Positions 35,546-44,852 of a DNA stretch of 64,000 nt are shown in pieces. Origin of the DNA: Betaproteobacteria bacterium (GTDB lineage: Bacteria; Pseudomonadota; Gammaproteobacteria; Burkholderiales; Usitatibacteraceae); contig JAEUMY010000010.1 of NCBI GenBank assembly GCA_016791265.1, forward strand, positions 62,001-126,000, given 5' to 3'. A model generated the notes under the pieces. The model worked only from the letters and a program-made list of their open reading frames with translations. It had not been told where the DNA came from and did not search any database. A program made the translations under genes and the position numbers. Position 1 is the first letter of the stretch. Every line of letters begins with the position of its first letter.

Positions 35546-36967
35546 ATGTCAATAAGAGCAGTCGCAGTGGTCCTTGCAGGTGGATCCGGCACCCGGCTTT
35601 GGCCGCTCTCCCGGCTGCAGATTCCCAAACAGTTTCTGGCCGTCGTGGGCGACTGCACCCTCTTCGACGCGACGGTGAACCGGCTCGCCCCGCTCATTGC
35701 CCGCGACGATGTGCTGGTCGTCTCCAGCCGCGCCAACGCCATGGGTGAGGGCCACGCCACGCTGGCGCCGTTCAGCAAACTGCTGGAGCCCGTGGGCCGC
35801 AACACCGCCCCGGCCATCGCCCTGGCGGCGGCCCGGCTGGTCGATGAGGGCGACCCGATCATGGTGGTGCTGCCCGCCGACCACGTCATCACCAACGTAC
35901 CCGCGTTTCATGACTGTCTGAAGACGGCCATCGCCTGCGCGGAAGAAGGCCGGCTGGTCACGTTCGGCATCCGCGCGCTGCACCCCGAAACCGGCTTCGG
36001 CTATCTCAACGCACGTGGCGACGGTCACGGCGCGCGCCCGGTCACCCGCTTCAAGGAAAAGCCTGACCGCGCCACGGCGGAGCGCATGCTGGCCGAAGGC
36101 GGCTGGTACTGGAATTCCGGCATGTTCGTGTGGCGCGCCTCCACAATCCTGGCCGCCATAAAAAAATACGCACCTGACGTTCACGCCGCCATCGCGAATA
36201 TTCGCAGTGCGGCCAAGACACTCGGCTGGCAGCCTGCCATCGAAGCTCATTTCGCCGCCGCGCCATCCATCTCCATCGACCACGCCGTGCTGGAGAAATC
36301 CGCCGATGTCTGGGCGGTCCCCGCGGACATTGGCTGGTCCGACGTCGGCAGCTGGGATGCGGTGCATGACATTGCGCAAAAGGATGATCACGGCAACGCC
36401 TTGCAGGGGGCGGTCATCGCGCTCAACAGCCAGAACACGCTCGTGCGTGGCGCCAACCGGCTCATCGCCACCATCGGTGTCGCCGACCTCACCATTGTCG
36501 ACACCCCCGACGCCCTGCTCGTCGCCGGGCGCGGCCACTCGCAAGACGTGAAGCACATCGTCGCCCAGCTGCAGCAGCGCGACGCCCGCGAGCACATCGA
36601 GCACCTCACCGTGCAGCGCCCCTGGGGCACCTACACTGTGTTGCAGGAGACGCCGGGCTGCAAGATCAAATCCATCGTCGTCAAACCGGGCGGGCGGCTC
36701 AGTCTGCAAAGCCACCAGCATCGCTCCGAGCATTGGGTCGTGACCCAGGGCGAGGCCACTGTCACGCGAGAGGCCGACACCTATGCCGTCAAGATGAACG
36801 AAAGCACCTTCATCCCCATCGGCGCCAAACACCGCCTCGAAAACCGCGGCGCCACGCCGTTGGAAATCATCGAGGTGCAGGTCGGCAGCTACGTGGGCGA
36901 AGATGACATCACGCGGTATGAAGATCAGTACGGCCGCGTCCCCGGCAAGTCGGAAGCGAAACAGTGA
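35546..36967 (+). CDS. manC: Mannose-1-phosphate guanylyltransferase / mannose-6-phosphate isomerase
   Basis: 473 residues, the bifunctional type II length. The N-terminal nucleotidyltransferase has the [16 protein letters not shown] signature, PKQFL, and VLPADHVI. The C-terminal cupin isomerase domain has [30 protein letters not shown] and [12 protein letters not shown]. It makes GDP-mannose, the substrate of gmd downstream. It is the first gene of the plus-strand sugar cluster. An exact palindrome is read as IANIRSA near residue 217. Confidence 0.94.
   Translation: MSIRAVAVVLAGGSGTRLWPLSRLQIPKQFLAVVGDCTLFDATVNRLAPLIARDDVLVVSSRANAMGEGHATLAPFSKLLEPVGRNTAPAIALAAARLVDEGDPIMVVLPADHVITNVPAFHDCLKTAIACAEEGRLVTFGIRALHPETGFGYLNARGDGHGARPVTRFKEKPDRATAERMLAEGGWYWNSGMFVWRASTILAAIKKYAPDVHAAIANIRSAAKTLGWQPAIEAHFAAAPSISIDHAVLEKSADVWAVPADIGWSDVGSWDAVHDIAQKDDHGNALQGAVIALNSQNTLVRGANRLIATIGVADLTIVDTPDALLVAGRGHSQDVKHIVAQLQQRDAREHIEHLTVQRPWGTYTVLQETPGCKIKSIVVKPGGRLSLQSHQHRSEHWVVTQGEATVTREADTYAVKMNESTFIPIGAKHRLENRGATPLEIIEVQVGSYVGEDDITRYEDQYGRVPGKSEAKQ
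36194..36205. repeat. Iterated palindrome, exact copy 13
   Basis: GCGAATATTCGC in manC, read as Ala-Asn-Ile-Arg in a helix of the nucleotidyltransferase domain. Confidence 0.95.
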
Positions 36968-36972
36968 TCCAT

Positions 36973-36984
36973 GCGAATATTCGC
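36973..36984. repeat. Iterated palindrome, exact copy 14
   Basis: Non-coding, 5 nt after the manC stop. Confidence 0.95.
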
Positions 36985-37023
36985 GACATGTTCACACCCT
37001 GACCGAACGACTCGCGCCCTGCG

Positions 37024-37046
37024 CCGTTCGGGATGAGGTATCGAAG
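37024..37046 (+). repeat. Short dispersed repeat upstream of gmd
   Basis: Shares 20 of 23 bases with 39015-39037; the common core is TGAGGTATCGAAG. It lies 30 bp before the gmd start. It resembles one arm of the repetitive palindromes scattered in many proteobacteria. Confidence 0.7.
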
Positions 37047-37076
37047 CCCCACCCGACTCAAACCGACTCACCGCCC

Positions 37077-38207
37077 ATGACCCAACCCAAAGTCGCGCTC
37101 ATCACCGGCATCACCGGCCAGGACGGCGCCTACCTCGCCGAGTTTCTGCTCAACAAGGGCTACATTGTCCACGGCATCAAACGGCGCAGCTCGCTCTTCA
37201 ACACCGACCGCATCGATCACCTCTACCGCGACCCGCATGAAAGCGGGGTGAAGTTTTTCCTGCATCACGGCGACATGACGGACTCCATGAGTCTGACCCG
37301 CGTCATCCAGCAGACCCAGCCTGACGAGATCTACAACCTCGCCGCGCAAAGCCACGTGGCCGTGAGTTTTGAAGAGCCGGAATACACCGCCAACAGCGAT
37401 GCACTCGGCACACTTCGCGTCCTCGAGGCAATGCGCATCCTCGGGCTGGAAAAGAAAACCCGCTTCTATCAGGCCTCCACTTCAGAGCTGTACGGCCTGG
37501 TGCAGGAAGTGCCGCAGAAGGAAACCACCCCCTTCTACCCGCGCAGCCCCTACGCCGCCGCCAAGCTTTACGCCTACTGGATCACGGTGAACTACCGCGA
37601 GGCGTACGGCATGTTCGCCTGCAACGGCATCCTGTTCAATCACGAATCCCCCATCCGTGGCGAGACCTTCGTCACGCGGAAGATCACCCGGGCGCTGGCC
37701 CGCATCGCGCTGGGACAACAGAAGTGCCTCTATCTCGGCAACATGAACGCGCTGCGCGACTGGGGCCATGCCCGCGACTATGTGGAAGCCCAGTGGCTCA
37801 TGCTGCAGCAGGACAAGCCGGAGGATTTCGTCATCGCCACCGGCAGGCAATACAGCGTGCGCGACTTCGTCAACGCCGCCGCCGCAGAGCTGGGCATGAC
37901 CTTGCACTGGGAAGGCGAAGGCGTGAACGAGACTGGCATCGTGGCCAGCGTGGACGCCGCACGGGCCCCAGCCGAAGCGCCAAAGCCGGACACGGTCATC
38001 GTCCGCGTTGACCCCAAGTATTTCCGTCCCACTGAAGTCGAAACCCTGCTCGGCGACCCGACCAAGGCCAAGCAGAAGCTAGGCTGGGCGCCGAAGACCT
38101 CGTTCGAAACACTGGTACAGGAAATGATGCAGGCCGATCTGGCGGAAGCCCAGCGCGATGTGCTGGTGACAAATCACGGTTACCCGGCCCGGACACCTCA
38201 TGAGTGA
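37077..38207 (+). CDS. gmd: GDP-mannose 4,6-dehydratase
   Basis: 376 residues from the ATG at 37077; upstream in-frame codons are non-conserved leader. It is a short-chain dehydrogenase fold with the NADP motif [15 protein letters not shown], the GMD-specific [16 protein letters not shown], active-site region STSELYG with [15 protein letters not shown], and [17 protein letters not shown]. It converts GDP-mannose to GDP-4-keto-6-deoxymannose. The product is taken by fcl at 39064, from which it is separated by a toxin-antitoxin pair. Confidence 0.95.
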   Translation: MTQPKVALITGITGQDGAYLAEFLLNKGYIVHGIKRRSSLFNTDRIDHLYRDPHESGVKFFLHHGDMTDSMSLTRVIQQTQPDEIYNLAAQSHVAVSFEEPEYTANSDALGTLRVLEAMRILGLEKKTRFYQASTSELYGLVQEVPQKETTPFYPRSPYAAAKLYAYWITVNYREAYGMFACNGILFNHESPIRGETFVTRKITRALARIALGQQKCLYLGNMNALRDWGHARDYVEAQWLMLQQDKPEDFVIATGRQYSVRDFVNAAAAELGMTLHWEGEGVNETGIVASVDAARAPAEAPKPDTVIVRVDPKYFRPTEVETLLGDPTKAKQKLGWAPKTSFETLVQEMMQADLAEAQRDVLVTNHGYPARTPHE

Positions 38208-38347
38208 TCTGGCGACAATGTTGGCCTGAACTGCATTGCAGGTAATCGCGCCTAAGATTGACTTAATTCATATACAACAAAGACTTGAATATAATTTTTG
38301 ATCGGACTAAACTAAACCAACTGCAGGCAGCGATTCGCGGAGACACC

Positions 38348-38584
38348 ATGGCCCAGCCGATCAATATTCATGACGCGAAAACCCAGCTTTCCCGCCTGGT
38401 TGAAGAAGCGGCCGCTGGCAAGGAAATCATCATCGCGAAGGCTGGCCGCCCCATGGCCCGGCTGGTGCCGCTGGTCAGCGCGCCGAAACCGAAAAAGCTG
38501 GGCCTGCTGAAGGGCGCACTGGACATTGCTGCAGATTTCGACGCGCCCCTGGCAATTGATTTTCTGATCGCTGGCAAGGTCTAA
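38348..38584 (+). CDS. Phd/YefM-family antitoxin
   Basis: 78 residues from the ATG at 38348. The pattern PINIHDAKTQLSRLVEEAAAGKEIIIAKAGRPMARLVPL is the DNA-binding N-terminal half of the Phd/YefM family; the C-terminus (GALDIAADFDAPL) would wrap the toxin. The toxin gene begins 2 nt after the stop. The upstream region (38250-38330) is clearly AT-rich compared with neighbouring genes, which fits a horizontally acquired module with its own promoter. Confidence 0.9.
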   Translation: MAQPINIHDAKTQLSRLVEEAAAGKEIIIAKAGRPMARLVPLVSAPKPKKLGLLKGALDIAADFDAPLAIDFLIAGKV

Positions 38585-38586
38585 GC

Positions 38587-38967
38587 GTGCGCATTCTGCT
38601 GGATACCCACGTGCTCCTGTGGGCGCTGAACAACCCTGCTCGTCTCGGCAAAAAAGCAGTTGCACTGCTCTCCAGCTCTGAAGTTTTTGCCAGCACCGCC
38701 TCGATGTGGGAGATCAGCATCAAGGTCGGGCTGGGAAAGTTGAAGGCCCACCCGCAACAGATTCTTGACGCCATTGAGCCCGCCGGATTCGACCTGCTTC
38801 CCGTCCAGGCCGAACACGCTGTCGAGGTATTCTCTCTCGGCGCGCTGCATGGCGATCCGTTTGACCGCCTGCTGGTTGCGCAGGCAAGAGTTGAGCGAAT
38901 GGAGCTCCTCACATTTGATGAAGCCTTGCTTCAATACGGCCCATTCGTACGCTCAGTGGACGCATGA
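38587..38967 (+). CDS. PIN-domain toxin (VapC-like RNase)
   Basis: 126 residues from a GTG start. The PIN acidic residues are visible: Asp in LLDTHVLLWAL, Glu in WEISIK, Asp in GDPFDRLLVAQ and Asp in TFDEALLQYG. It should cleave RNA when released from the antitoxin encoded just upstream. The pair sits between gmd and fcl, genes that normally adjoin, so it probably stabilises this locus or arrived as an insertion. Confidence 0.9.
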   Translation: MRILLDTHVLLWALNNPARLGKKAVALLSSSEVFASTASMWEISIKVGLGKLKAHPQQILDAIEPAGFDLLPVQAEHAVEVFSLGALHGDPFDRLLVAQARVERMELLTFDEALLQYGPFVRSVDA

Positions 38968-39014
38968 TGCATCTGCGACTACCCGCCCTTTCCGGGCCAA
39001 ACTCACCCTCTTCC

Positions 39015-39037
39015 CCGTTCGCCCTGAGGTATCGAAG
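39015..39037 (+). repeat. Short dispersed repeat upstream of fcl
   Basis: Partner of 37024-37046. It ends 26 bp before the fcl start, at nearly the same distance as the gmd copy. Confidence 0.7.
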
Positions 39038-39063
39038 GGCAACCGGGCCACACCGCCGCACCC

Positions 39064-40056
39064 ATGAGTGAACTCACCCACAAATCCGCAAAAATCTACA
39101 TCGCTGGCCACCGCGGCCTGGCCGGCAGCGCCATCGTGCGCAAGCTCGAGGCAGAGGGCTACACCAACCTGCTCACGCGCACCCACGCGGAGCTGGACCT
39201 CACCGACCAACGCGCCACACGCGAATTTTTCGAACGCGAAAAGCCAGAATACGTCTTCCTCGCCGCCGCCAAGGTGGGCGGCATCCTGGCCAACGACACG
39301 TGTCCCGCCGAGTTCATCCACCAGAACCTCGCCATCCAGACGAACGTCATCCACGAGAGCTGGAAGAGCGGCGTGAAGCGGCTCATCTTCCTCGGCTCGA
39401 GCTGCATCTACCCGCGCGACTGCCCGCAACCGATCAGGGAGGAGTACCTCCTCACCGGCCCGCTGGAAAAAACCAATCAGGCCTACGCACTCGCCAAGAT
39501 TGCCGGCATCGAGATGTGCGGCAGCTACAACCAGCAATACGGCACCCAGTTCCTCTGCGCCATGCCGACCAACCTCTACGGCCCCGGCGACAACTACGAT
39601 CTCAGCACCTCGCACGTGCTGCCCGCGCTCATCCGCAAGGCGCACGAGGCCAAGCTGGCGGGGGCCGATAGCATGACGGTGTGGGGCAGCGGCACGCCGC
39701 GCAGGGAGTTCCTCTTTAGCGGCGATCTGGCCGCCGCGCTTCTCGTGCTGGTCACCACACCATGGGATGCCGTGCAGAAGGCGCTGCCCTCAAACCGCCT
39801 GCCGCTCATCAACGTCGGCTGCGGCGAGGATATGACCATTCGCGAGTTGGCGGAGACGGTGTGCGAGGTGGTGGGATTCAAAGGCGAGCTGAAGTGGGAT
39901 GCCAGCAAGCCGGACGGGACACCCAGAAAGCTGTTGGATACTTCGCGAATATTCGCGTTGGGGTGGCGGCCGCAAATTGAGCTTGAGGCAGGCATTGCCA
40001 GCGCCCATCAAGAACACCTTTCCCGCGCCTCATCACAGCAAAAGGTCGCAGCATGA
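39064..40056 (+). CDS. fcl: GDP-L-fucose synthase
   Basis: 330 residues. NADP-binding [14 protein letters not shown], the family-specific [10 protein letters not shown], catalytic Ser in [13 protein letters not shown] and the YALAKIAG Tyr-x3-Lys, then [13 protein letters not shown]. It epimerises and reduces GDP-4-keto-6-deoxymannose to GDP-L-fucose. Together with manC and gmd it completes the GDP-fucose pathway. Its stop overlaps the rfbF start by 4 nt, beginning a tightly coupled four-gene run. An exact palindrome is read as SRIFALGW near the C-terminus. Confidence 0.94.
   Translation: MSELTHKSAKIYIAGHRGLAGSAIVRKLEAEGYTNLLTRTHAELDLTDQRATREFFEREKPEYVFLAAAKVGGILANDTCPAEFIHQNLAIQTNVIHESWKSGVKRLIFLGSSCIYPRDCPQPIREEYLLTGPLEKTNQAYALAKIAGIEMCGSYNQQYGTQFLCAMPTNLYGPGDNYDLSTSHVLPALIRKAHEAKLAGADSMTVWGSGTPRREFLFSGDLAAALLVLVTTPWDAVQKALPSNRLPLINVGCGEDMTIRELAETVCEVVGFKGELKWDASKPDGTPRKLLDTSRIFALGWRPQIELEAGIASAHQEHLSRASSQQKVAA
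39945..39956. repeat. Iterated palindrome, exact copy 15
   Basis: GCGAATATTCGC near the fcl 3' end, read as Arg-Ile-Phe-Ala just before the conserved Leu-Gly-Trp. Confidence 0.95.
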
Positions 40057-40820
40057 AAGCAGTCATCCTCGCCGGCGGCATGGGCACACGCATCAGTGAA
40101 GAAACCTCCGTGCGTCCCAAGCCCATGATCGAAATCGGCGGCAAGCCGATCCTTTGGCACATCCTGAAGATCTACGCCGCCCACGGCATCAACGACTTCG
40201 TCATTTGCCTCGGCTACAAGGGCTATATCATCAAGGAGTACTTCGCCAACTACTTCCTGCACATGTCTGACGTGACCTTTGACATGCGCGCCAACAAAAT
40301 GGAAATCCACGACGCCAAAGCAGAACCTTGGCGCGTGACGCTGGTGGACACCGGCGAAAACACCATGACCGGCGGCCGATTGAAGCGGGTGAAGCAGTAT
40401 CTCGGCGACGAGGACTTCTGCTTCACCTATGGCGACGGTGTCGGCAGTGTGGACATCACCAAGCTCATCGATTTCCACCGCGCAGCAAAGCGTCTTGCCA
40501 CCGTCACCGCCACCCAGCCTCCCGGTCGCTTTGGCGCGCTCAAGGTGGAGGAAGGCCGGATCGCCGGATTCCAGGAGAAACCGCAGGGCGACGGCGGGTG
40601 GATCAACGGTGGCTTTTTCGTACTGTCGCCAAAGGTCATTGACTACATCGACGATGACGCAACTGTGTGGGAGCGCGAGCCGCTGGAAAATCTCGCCCGG
40701 GACAACCAGATGTCGGCGTATCTGCACGAAGGTTTCTGGCAGCCGATGGACACGCTACGCGACAAGATGCTGCTGGAAGAACTGTGGGCCAGCGGCAAAG
40801 CGCCCTGGAAGTGCTGGTGA
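40053..40820 (+). CDS. rfbF: Glucose-1-phosphate cytidylyltransferase
   Basis: 255 residues, matching RfbF/DdhA. The nucleotidyltransferase signature is [33 protein letters not shown], and [13 protein letters not shown] holds the catalytic metal site. It makes CDP-glucose, the first step toward CDP-3,6-dideoxyhexoses. The start overlaps the fcl stop (ATGA), and its stop overlaps the rfbG start by one base. Confidence 0.95.
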   Translation: MKAVILAGGMGTRISEETSVRPKPMIEIGGKPILWHILKIYAAHGINDFVICLGYKGYIIKEYFANYFLHMSDVTFDMRANKMEIHDAKAEPWRVTLVDTGENTMTGGRLKRVKQYLGDEDFCFTYGDGVGSVDITKLIDFHRAAKRLATVTATQPPGRFGALKVEEGRIAGFQEKPQGDGGWINGGFFVLSPKVIDYIDDDATVWEREPLENLARDNQMSAYLHEGFWQPMDTLRDKMLLEELWASGKAPWKCW

Positions 40821-41905
40821 TGCAGGTGGCAAACACAGCGTTCTGGCGCGGCAAGCGCGTCTTTGTCACCGGCCACACCGGCTTCAAGGGAAGCTGGCTG
40901 ACGCTTTGGCTGAAGCAATTGGGTGCCGAAGTCACCGGCTACGCGTTGAGCCCCAGCACCACGCCGAATCTGTTTGATCTCGCCCGTATCGCACAGGAAG
41001 ACTGCCGCTCCAATGTCGCCGACATCCGTGAATATCCCAAGCTGCGGGAGGTGCTCGGTGCCGCGACACCCGGCATCGTCTTCCACCTGGCGGCCCAGCC
41101 ACTGGTGCGTCGCTCGTATGCCGACCCGCGCGAGACGTACGAAACCAATGTGATGGGTACAGTGAATCTGCTGGAAGCGATCCGCCACACGCCCAGCGTG
41201 CGCGCGGCCGTCGTCGTCACCAGTGACAAGTGCTACAAAAACCGCGAATGGATCTGGGGCTATCGGGAGAACGAGTCCATGGGCGGCCACGACCCGTATA
41301 GCAACAGCAAGGGTTGCGCAGAACTGGTGACCGCCGCGATGCGTGACTCGTTCTTCGGACCAAATGCCAACACCCGGCCGCCAGTCGCCATTGCCTCCGC
41401 CCGCGCAGGCAACGTCATCGGCGGCGGCGACTGGGCGGAAGATCGCCTGATCCCCGACATCATTCGCGCCATCGCTGCAGGCAGGCCTGCGAATATTCGC
41501 AACCCTGACGCCATCCGCCCCTGGCAACACGTGCTGGAGCCTCTGGCCGGCTATCTGCAGCTCGCCGAGCGCCTGCACGAGCAGGGCAATGACTTCGCTT
41601 CCGGCTGGAACTTCGGCCCCAGTGACGACGAAACCCGTACCGTGCGCTGGATATGCGACCACATGGTGCAGCGCTGGGGCGCGGGCGCGGCGTGGCAGCA
41701 GGACGGGGGCAGCCACCCGCACGAAGCCCACTATCTCAAGCTGGATTCTTCCAAGGCCCGCATGCAACTCGGCTGGCGTCCGCGTCTGACACTGACCGAG
41801 TGCCTGGACTGGCTAGTGGATTGGTACCGCGCCCACGCGACCGGCCAGGACATGCGCGCAACGACGCTTCAACAGATCAACACCTACTCGCAGACAAGCA
41901 CATGA
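40820..41905 (+). CDS. rfbG: CDP-glucose 4,6-dehydratase
   Basis: 361 residues. NAD-binding [14 protein letters not shown], substrate-binding and active-site segments TSDKCYKN and [12 protein letters not shown], then the family motif [19 protein letters not shown]. It converts CDP-glucose to CDP-4-keto-6-deoxyglucose. An exact palindrome is read as PANIR immediately before that conserved motif, where homologs have a similar x-x-IRNP sequence, so it replaced residues without an insertion. Confidence 0.95.
   Translation: MQVANTAFWRGKRVFVTGHTGFKGSWLTLWLKQLGAEVTGYALSPSTTPNLFDLARIAQEDCRSNVADIREYPKLREVLGAATPGIVFHLAAQPLVRRSYADPRETYETNVMGTVNLLEAIRHTPSVRAAVVVTSDKCYKNREWIWGYRENESMGGHDPYSNSKGCAELVTAAMRDSFFGPNANTRPPVAIASARAGNVIGGGDWAEDRLIPDIIRAIAAGRPANIRNPDAIRPWQHVLEPLAGYLQLAERLHEQGNDFASGWNFGPSDDETRTVRWICDHMVQRWGAGAAWQQDGGSHPHEAHYLKLDSSKARMQLGWRPRLTLTECLDWLVDWYRAHATGQDMRATTLQQINTYSQTST
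41489..41500. repeat. Iterated palindrome, exact copy 16
   Basis: GCGAATATTCGC in rfbG, read as Ala-Asn-Ile-Arg; the Ile-Arg belongs to the conserved family motif. Confidence 0.95.
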
Positions 41906-43227
41906 ATGCCCCCTCCAAAGAGTCCCAACTGCGCGCGCAGATTGCCGACCTGGTCGCCCAATATGCCGCGATCGCCCACGCCCCCAAGGCATTTGAACCC
42001 GGCGTCACAGTCATTCCACCGTCTGGAAAAGTCATTGGCGAACGCGAATTGCAATTCATGGTGGAAGCGTCGCTCGATGGCTGGCTTACCACGGGCCGAT
42101 TCAATGACGCCTTCGAAAAGAAGCTGGCCGAGTTCATCGGCGTGAAGCATGTTCTGACCACTAACTCAGGCTCGTCTGCGAATCTGCTCGCGTTCACTGC
42201 CCTCACCTCGCCCAGCTTGGGCCTGCGCGCACTGAAGCCGGGCGACGAAGTGATCAGTGTTGCAGCGGGGTTCCCCACCACGGTGAACCCGATCATCCAG
42301 AACGGATGCGTGCCGGTGTTCGTGGATGTCGACATTCCAACCTACAACATCGACGTGAGCCTGATCGAGGCCGCCCTCTCCGAAAAAACCAAGGCCATCA
42401 TGCTGGCCCACACCTTGGGCAACCCGTACAACCTCAAGGTCGTCACCGAGATCGCGAAGAAGCACCGGCTGTGGCTGATCGAAGATTGCTGCGACGCGCT
42501 CGGCTCCACTTACGAAGGCCAGATGGTGGGCACCTTTGGGGACATCGGCACACTCAGCTTTTACCCCGCACACCACATCACCATGGGTGAAGGTGGCGCC
42601 GTCTTTACCAACAACCCCGATCTGAAGCGCATCCTCGAATCCTTCCGCGACTGGGGCCGTGACTGCTACTGCGCGCCGGGCAAGGACAACACTTGCGGAA
42701 AGCGCTTCGGCTGGCAACTGGGTTCATTGCCAACAGGCTATGACCACAAGTACACGTATTCACACGCCGGCTACAACCTGAAGATCACCGACATGCAGGC
42801 AGCGTGCGGCCTTGCGCAGCTCGAACGGGCCGACGAGTTCATCTCGGCCCGCAAGGCCAACTTTGCATACCTCAAAGAGCGGCTGAAGTCGGTGGAGGAA
42901 TTCCTGATCCTGCCGGAAGCCACGTCTGGCAGCGACCCATCCTGGTTTGGCTTCCCGATCACGCTACGCGAGGACGCGCCGGTGAACAGGGTGGACCTGT
43001 TGAAGTACCTGGATCAGAACAAGATTGGCACGCGCTTGTTGTTCGCGGGAAATCTCACGCGGCAGCCCTACTTTGAAGGGCGCAATTATCGCGTGGCGTG
43101 CGATTTGGAGCGCACGGATACAGTGCTCAACAAAACTTTCTGGATTGGTATTCATCCAGGACTTCACGCTGAAATGCACGACTATGTATCGCAGACAATT
43201 GGCACATTTCTAGGCGTCGACTTCTAG
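41902..43227 (+). CDS. rfbH: CDP-4-dehydro-6-deoxyglucose 3-dehydrase (RfbH)
   Basis: 441 residues, the E1 size. Aminotransferase-like fold in which the usual PLP lysine is replaced by His ([13 protein letters not shown]), the hallmark of this PMP-dependent enzyme. Cysteines in [16 protein letters not shown] fit the 2Fe-2S ligands. It removes the C3 hydroxyl of CDP-4-keto-6-deoxyglucose. The reductase partner (E3, RfbI/DdhD) was not found in the window and must be encoded elsewhere or replaced by another electron donor. It overlaps rfbG by 4 nt. Confidence 0.95.
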   Translation: MNAPSKESQLRAQIADLVAQYAAIAHAPKAFEPGVTVIPPSGKVIGERELQFMVEASLDGWLTTGRFNDAFEKKLAEFIGVKHVLTTNSGSSANLLAFTALTSPSLGLRALKPGDEVISVAAGFPTTVNPIIQNGCVPVFVDVDIPTYNIDVSLIEAALSEKTKAIMLAHTLGNPYNLKVVTEIAKKHRLWLIEDCCDALGSTYEGQMVGTFGDIGTLSFYPAHHITMGEGGAVFTNNPDLKRILESFRDWGRDCYCAPGKDNTCGKRFGWQLGSLPTGYDHKYTYSHAGYNLKITDMQAACGLAQLERADEFISARKANFAYLKERLKSVEEFLILPEATSGSDPSWFGFPITLREDAPVNRVDLLKYLDQNKIGTRLLFAGNLTRQPYFEGRNYRVACDLERTDTVLNKTFWIGIHPGLHAEMHDYVSQTIGTFLGVDF

Positions 43228-43273
43228 AGCGGCGCGCCAACGGTTCCACTGCCGAGCCTGTTCTCAACTAAAT

Positions 43274-44164
43274 ATGACTCCAAAACGTGTCCTATTAACC
43301 GGCGTAACCGGATTCATTGGCTCGAACCTTGCACGCTGCATGATTGACCGAGGCATAGAAGTTCATGCGCTGGTGCGACATAGAGCCGAACCAAGAAAAC
43401 TGCCGACTTCGCTGACGAAGCTCGTCATGCACGAGACGGACAGCGCCACTGAGTCCGTAGTCGAACTTGTGATGAAAGCGTCTCCGGAAGTAGTCTTCCA
43501 TTTGGCAGCGGCCACAACGGCCAGCCACGAAGCGAGCGACGTAGATGTCCTAGTCGAGTCCAATATTGCCCTGACCTTACGATTGCTGGAAGGCATGAAA
43601 CGCTCAGGCTGCCACCGGTTGGTCAACGCGGGCTCATACTGGCAGCGCTACAACAGCACTGAGTACGAACCACGATGTCTTTACTCGGCAACTAAGCAGG
43701 CTGCACAAGACCTCATTACGTACTATACGTGCGCAGAGGGCATAAGTGCGGTCTCGCTGTTGCTTCCGGACACATACGGACCTGGTGATGGTCGACAGAA
43801 GGTGCTGCAACTACTCATAGACTCACTTACTTCGATCAATCCAATTGGCCTAACACCTGGCGATCAGTATTTGGATCTGGTACACGTCGAAGACGTAGTT
43901 CATGCCCTCTTGCTAGCCGCACAGATAACCAGCGAGCAGCCCGGGCACCAAGTTAGGTCCATATCGTCGAGTGCTCCAATTACTCTCAGAGACCTGTCAA
44001 TGCTGATTGAACAACTGGCGGGCCATCAACCAAACGTACGTTGGGGTCAGAGGACCTATAGACGGCGAGAAATATTAGTGCCACAGGTCCCCGTTTCATT
44101 GCTAAATGGCTGGTTTCCTACGATTCGACTTTCTGAAGGGCTAGCGCAGCTAATAAAGAAATGA
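43274..44164 (+). CDS. NAD-dependent sugar epimerase/reductase, probably CDP-3,6-dideoxyhexose synthase
   Basis: 296 residues of extended short-chain dehydrogenase fold: GVTGFIGSNLARCM, VFHLAAATTASHEA, active-site NAGSYWQRYN with YSATKQAAQDL, then LLLPDTYGPGDGR. Position straight after rfbFGH, and the SYWQ segment, suggest a reductase of the CDP-abequose or CDP-paratose synthase type, finishing the dideoxy sugar; which epimer cannot be told. Base composition becomes markedly more AT-rich from this gene onward, marking entry into the variable segment. Confidence 0.72.
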   Translation: MTPKRVLLTGVTGFIGSNLARCMIDRGIEVHALVRHRAEPRKLPTSLTKLVMHETDSATESVVELVMKASPEVVFHLAAATTASHEASDVDVLVESNIALTLRLLEGMKRSGCHRLVNAGSYWQRYNSTEYEPRCLYSATKQAAQDLITYYTCAEGISAVSLLLPDTYGPGDGRQKVLQLLIDSLTSINPIGLTPGDQYLDLVHVEDVVHALLLAAQITSEQPGHQVRSISSSAPITLRDLSMLIEQLAGHQPNVRWGQRTYRRREILVPQVPVSLLNGWFPTIRLSEGLAQLIKK

Positions 44165-44852
44165 GATGCCGCCCTCTAGATAGTTGCTTCCAAGGTTGCA
44201 TATCTTCCTTCTTTGGCGACATTCGAATGAGCGAGAAAGGCTGCACATGCTCCTGTACTGAAAAATATTGAGGCATTAAGAATTGAGAACAGTCATTTTG
44301 GGCGCAGGAGTAGCTGGCCTCTCATGCTCCTACCATATTGGTCACGAACGGTGCCTAATACTCGAAGCGCGTCCTCATTGGGGCGGCCATGCTGCAAACA
44401 TTGAGCGCAATGTGGAGCGGGCCAGATGGGATGTCGTTCGTGGGCGATAATCGCAAAGCAGAAAAGTAGCTTCAACTGGTCGTCGCAAAAAGTCCTCACA
44501 TCAAGGCATTCAGGGCATGTTCAATCGGATTTGAAAAAAGTGACCTACACAGGACCGACCGGCAACAGGCGCCGCTGAGCACGCGAAGTCTTGAGAGCTT
44601 AATGCTGGCCGAGAGCGGCCCATAGGCGAGTCACCGGATAGATATTTGAGCATTCAGGACCAAGATTGTGGACGCACCGAAGGTGCCAAAAGCATCTCCG
44701 AGACACCGCTTTCAGACCAGCCACTTGATAATCAAACTTCCGAGAATGAAACTCTCGGTCTTGAATTGATACAGATATCTATACCGCTGTCAGTGGCCAA
44801 TATGTAGGGCAAAGCGTATTTCTAAATTTCGAACCTGGTCCCCGCCGCCAAT
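44165..44852. other. 688-bp gap holding gene remnants
   Basis: No intact gene. The first part contains the start of an FAD-enzyme gene (separate entry). From about 44530 a short frame reads KKVTYTGPTG, similar to a motif of UDP-galactopyranose mutases, before a stop. The last 200 bp show nothing recognisable. It looks like a decayed gene. Confidence 0.55.
44283..44450 (+). pseudogene. Remnant of an FAD-dependent oxidoreductase / UDP-galactopyranose mutase-like gene
   Basis: From a TTG at 44283 the frame reads 55 codons: RTVILGAGVAGLSCSYHIG, then CLILEARPHWGGHA. This is the dinucleotide-binding GxGxxG fold followed by the E-x(5)-GG flavin motif, as at the N-terminus of protoporphyrinogen-oxidase and Glf-like proteins of about 400 residues. 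The frame diverges after GGHA and stops at 44448-44450. A possible C-terminal trace lies 80 nt downstream. Probably the relic of a deleted sugar-mutase or oxidase gene. Confidence 0.6.
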
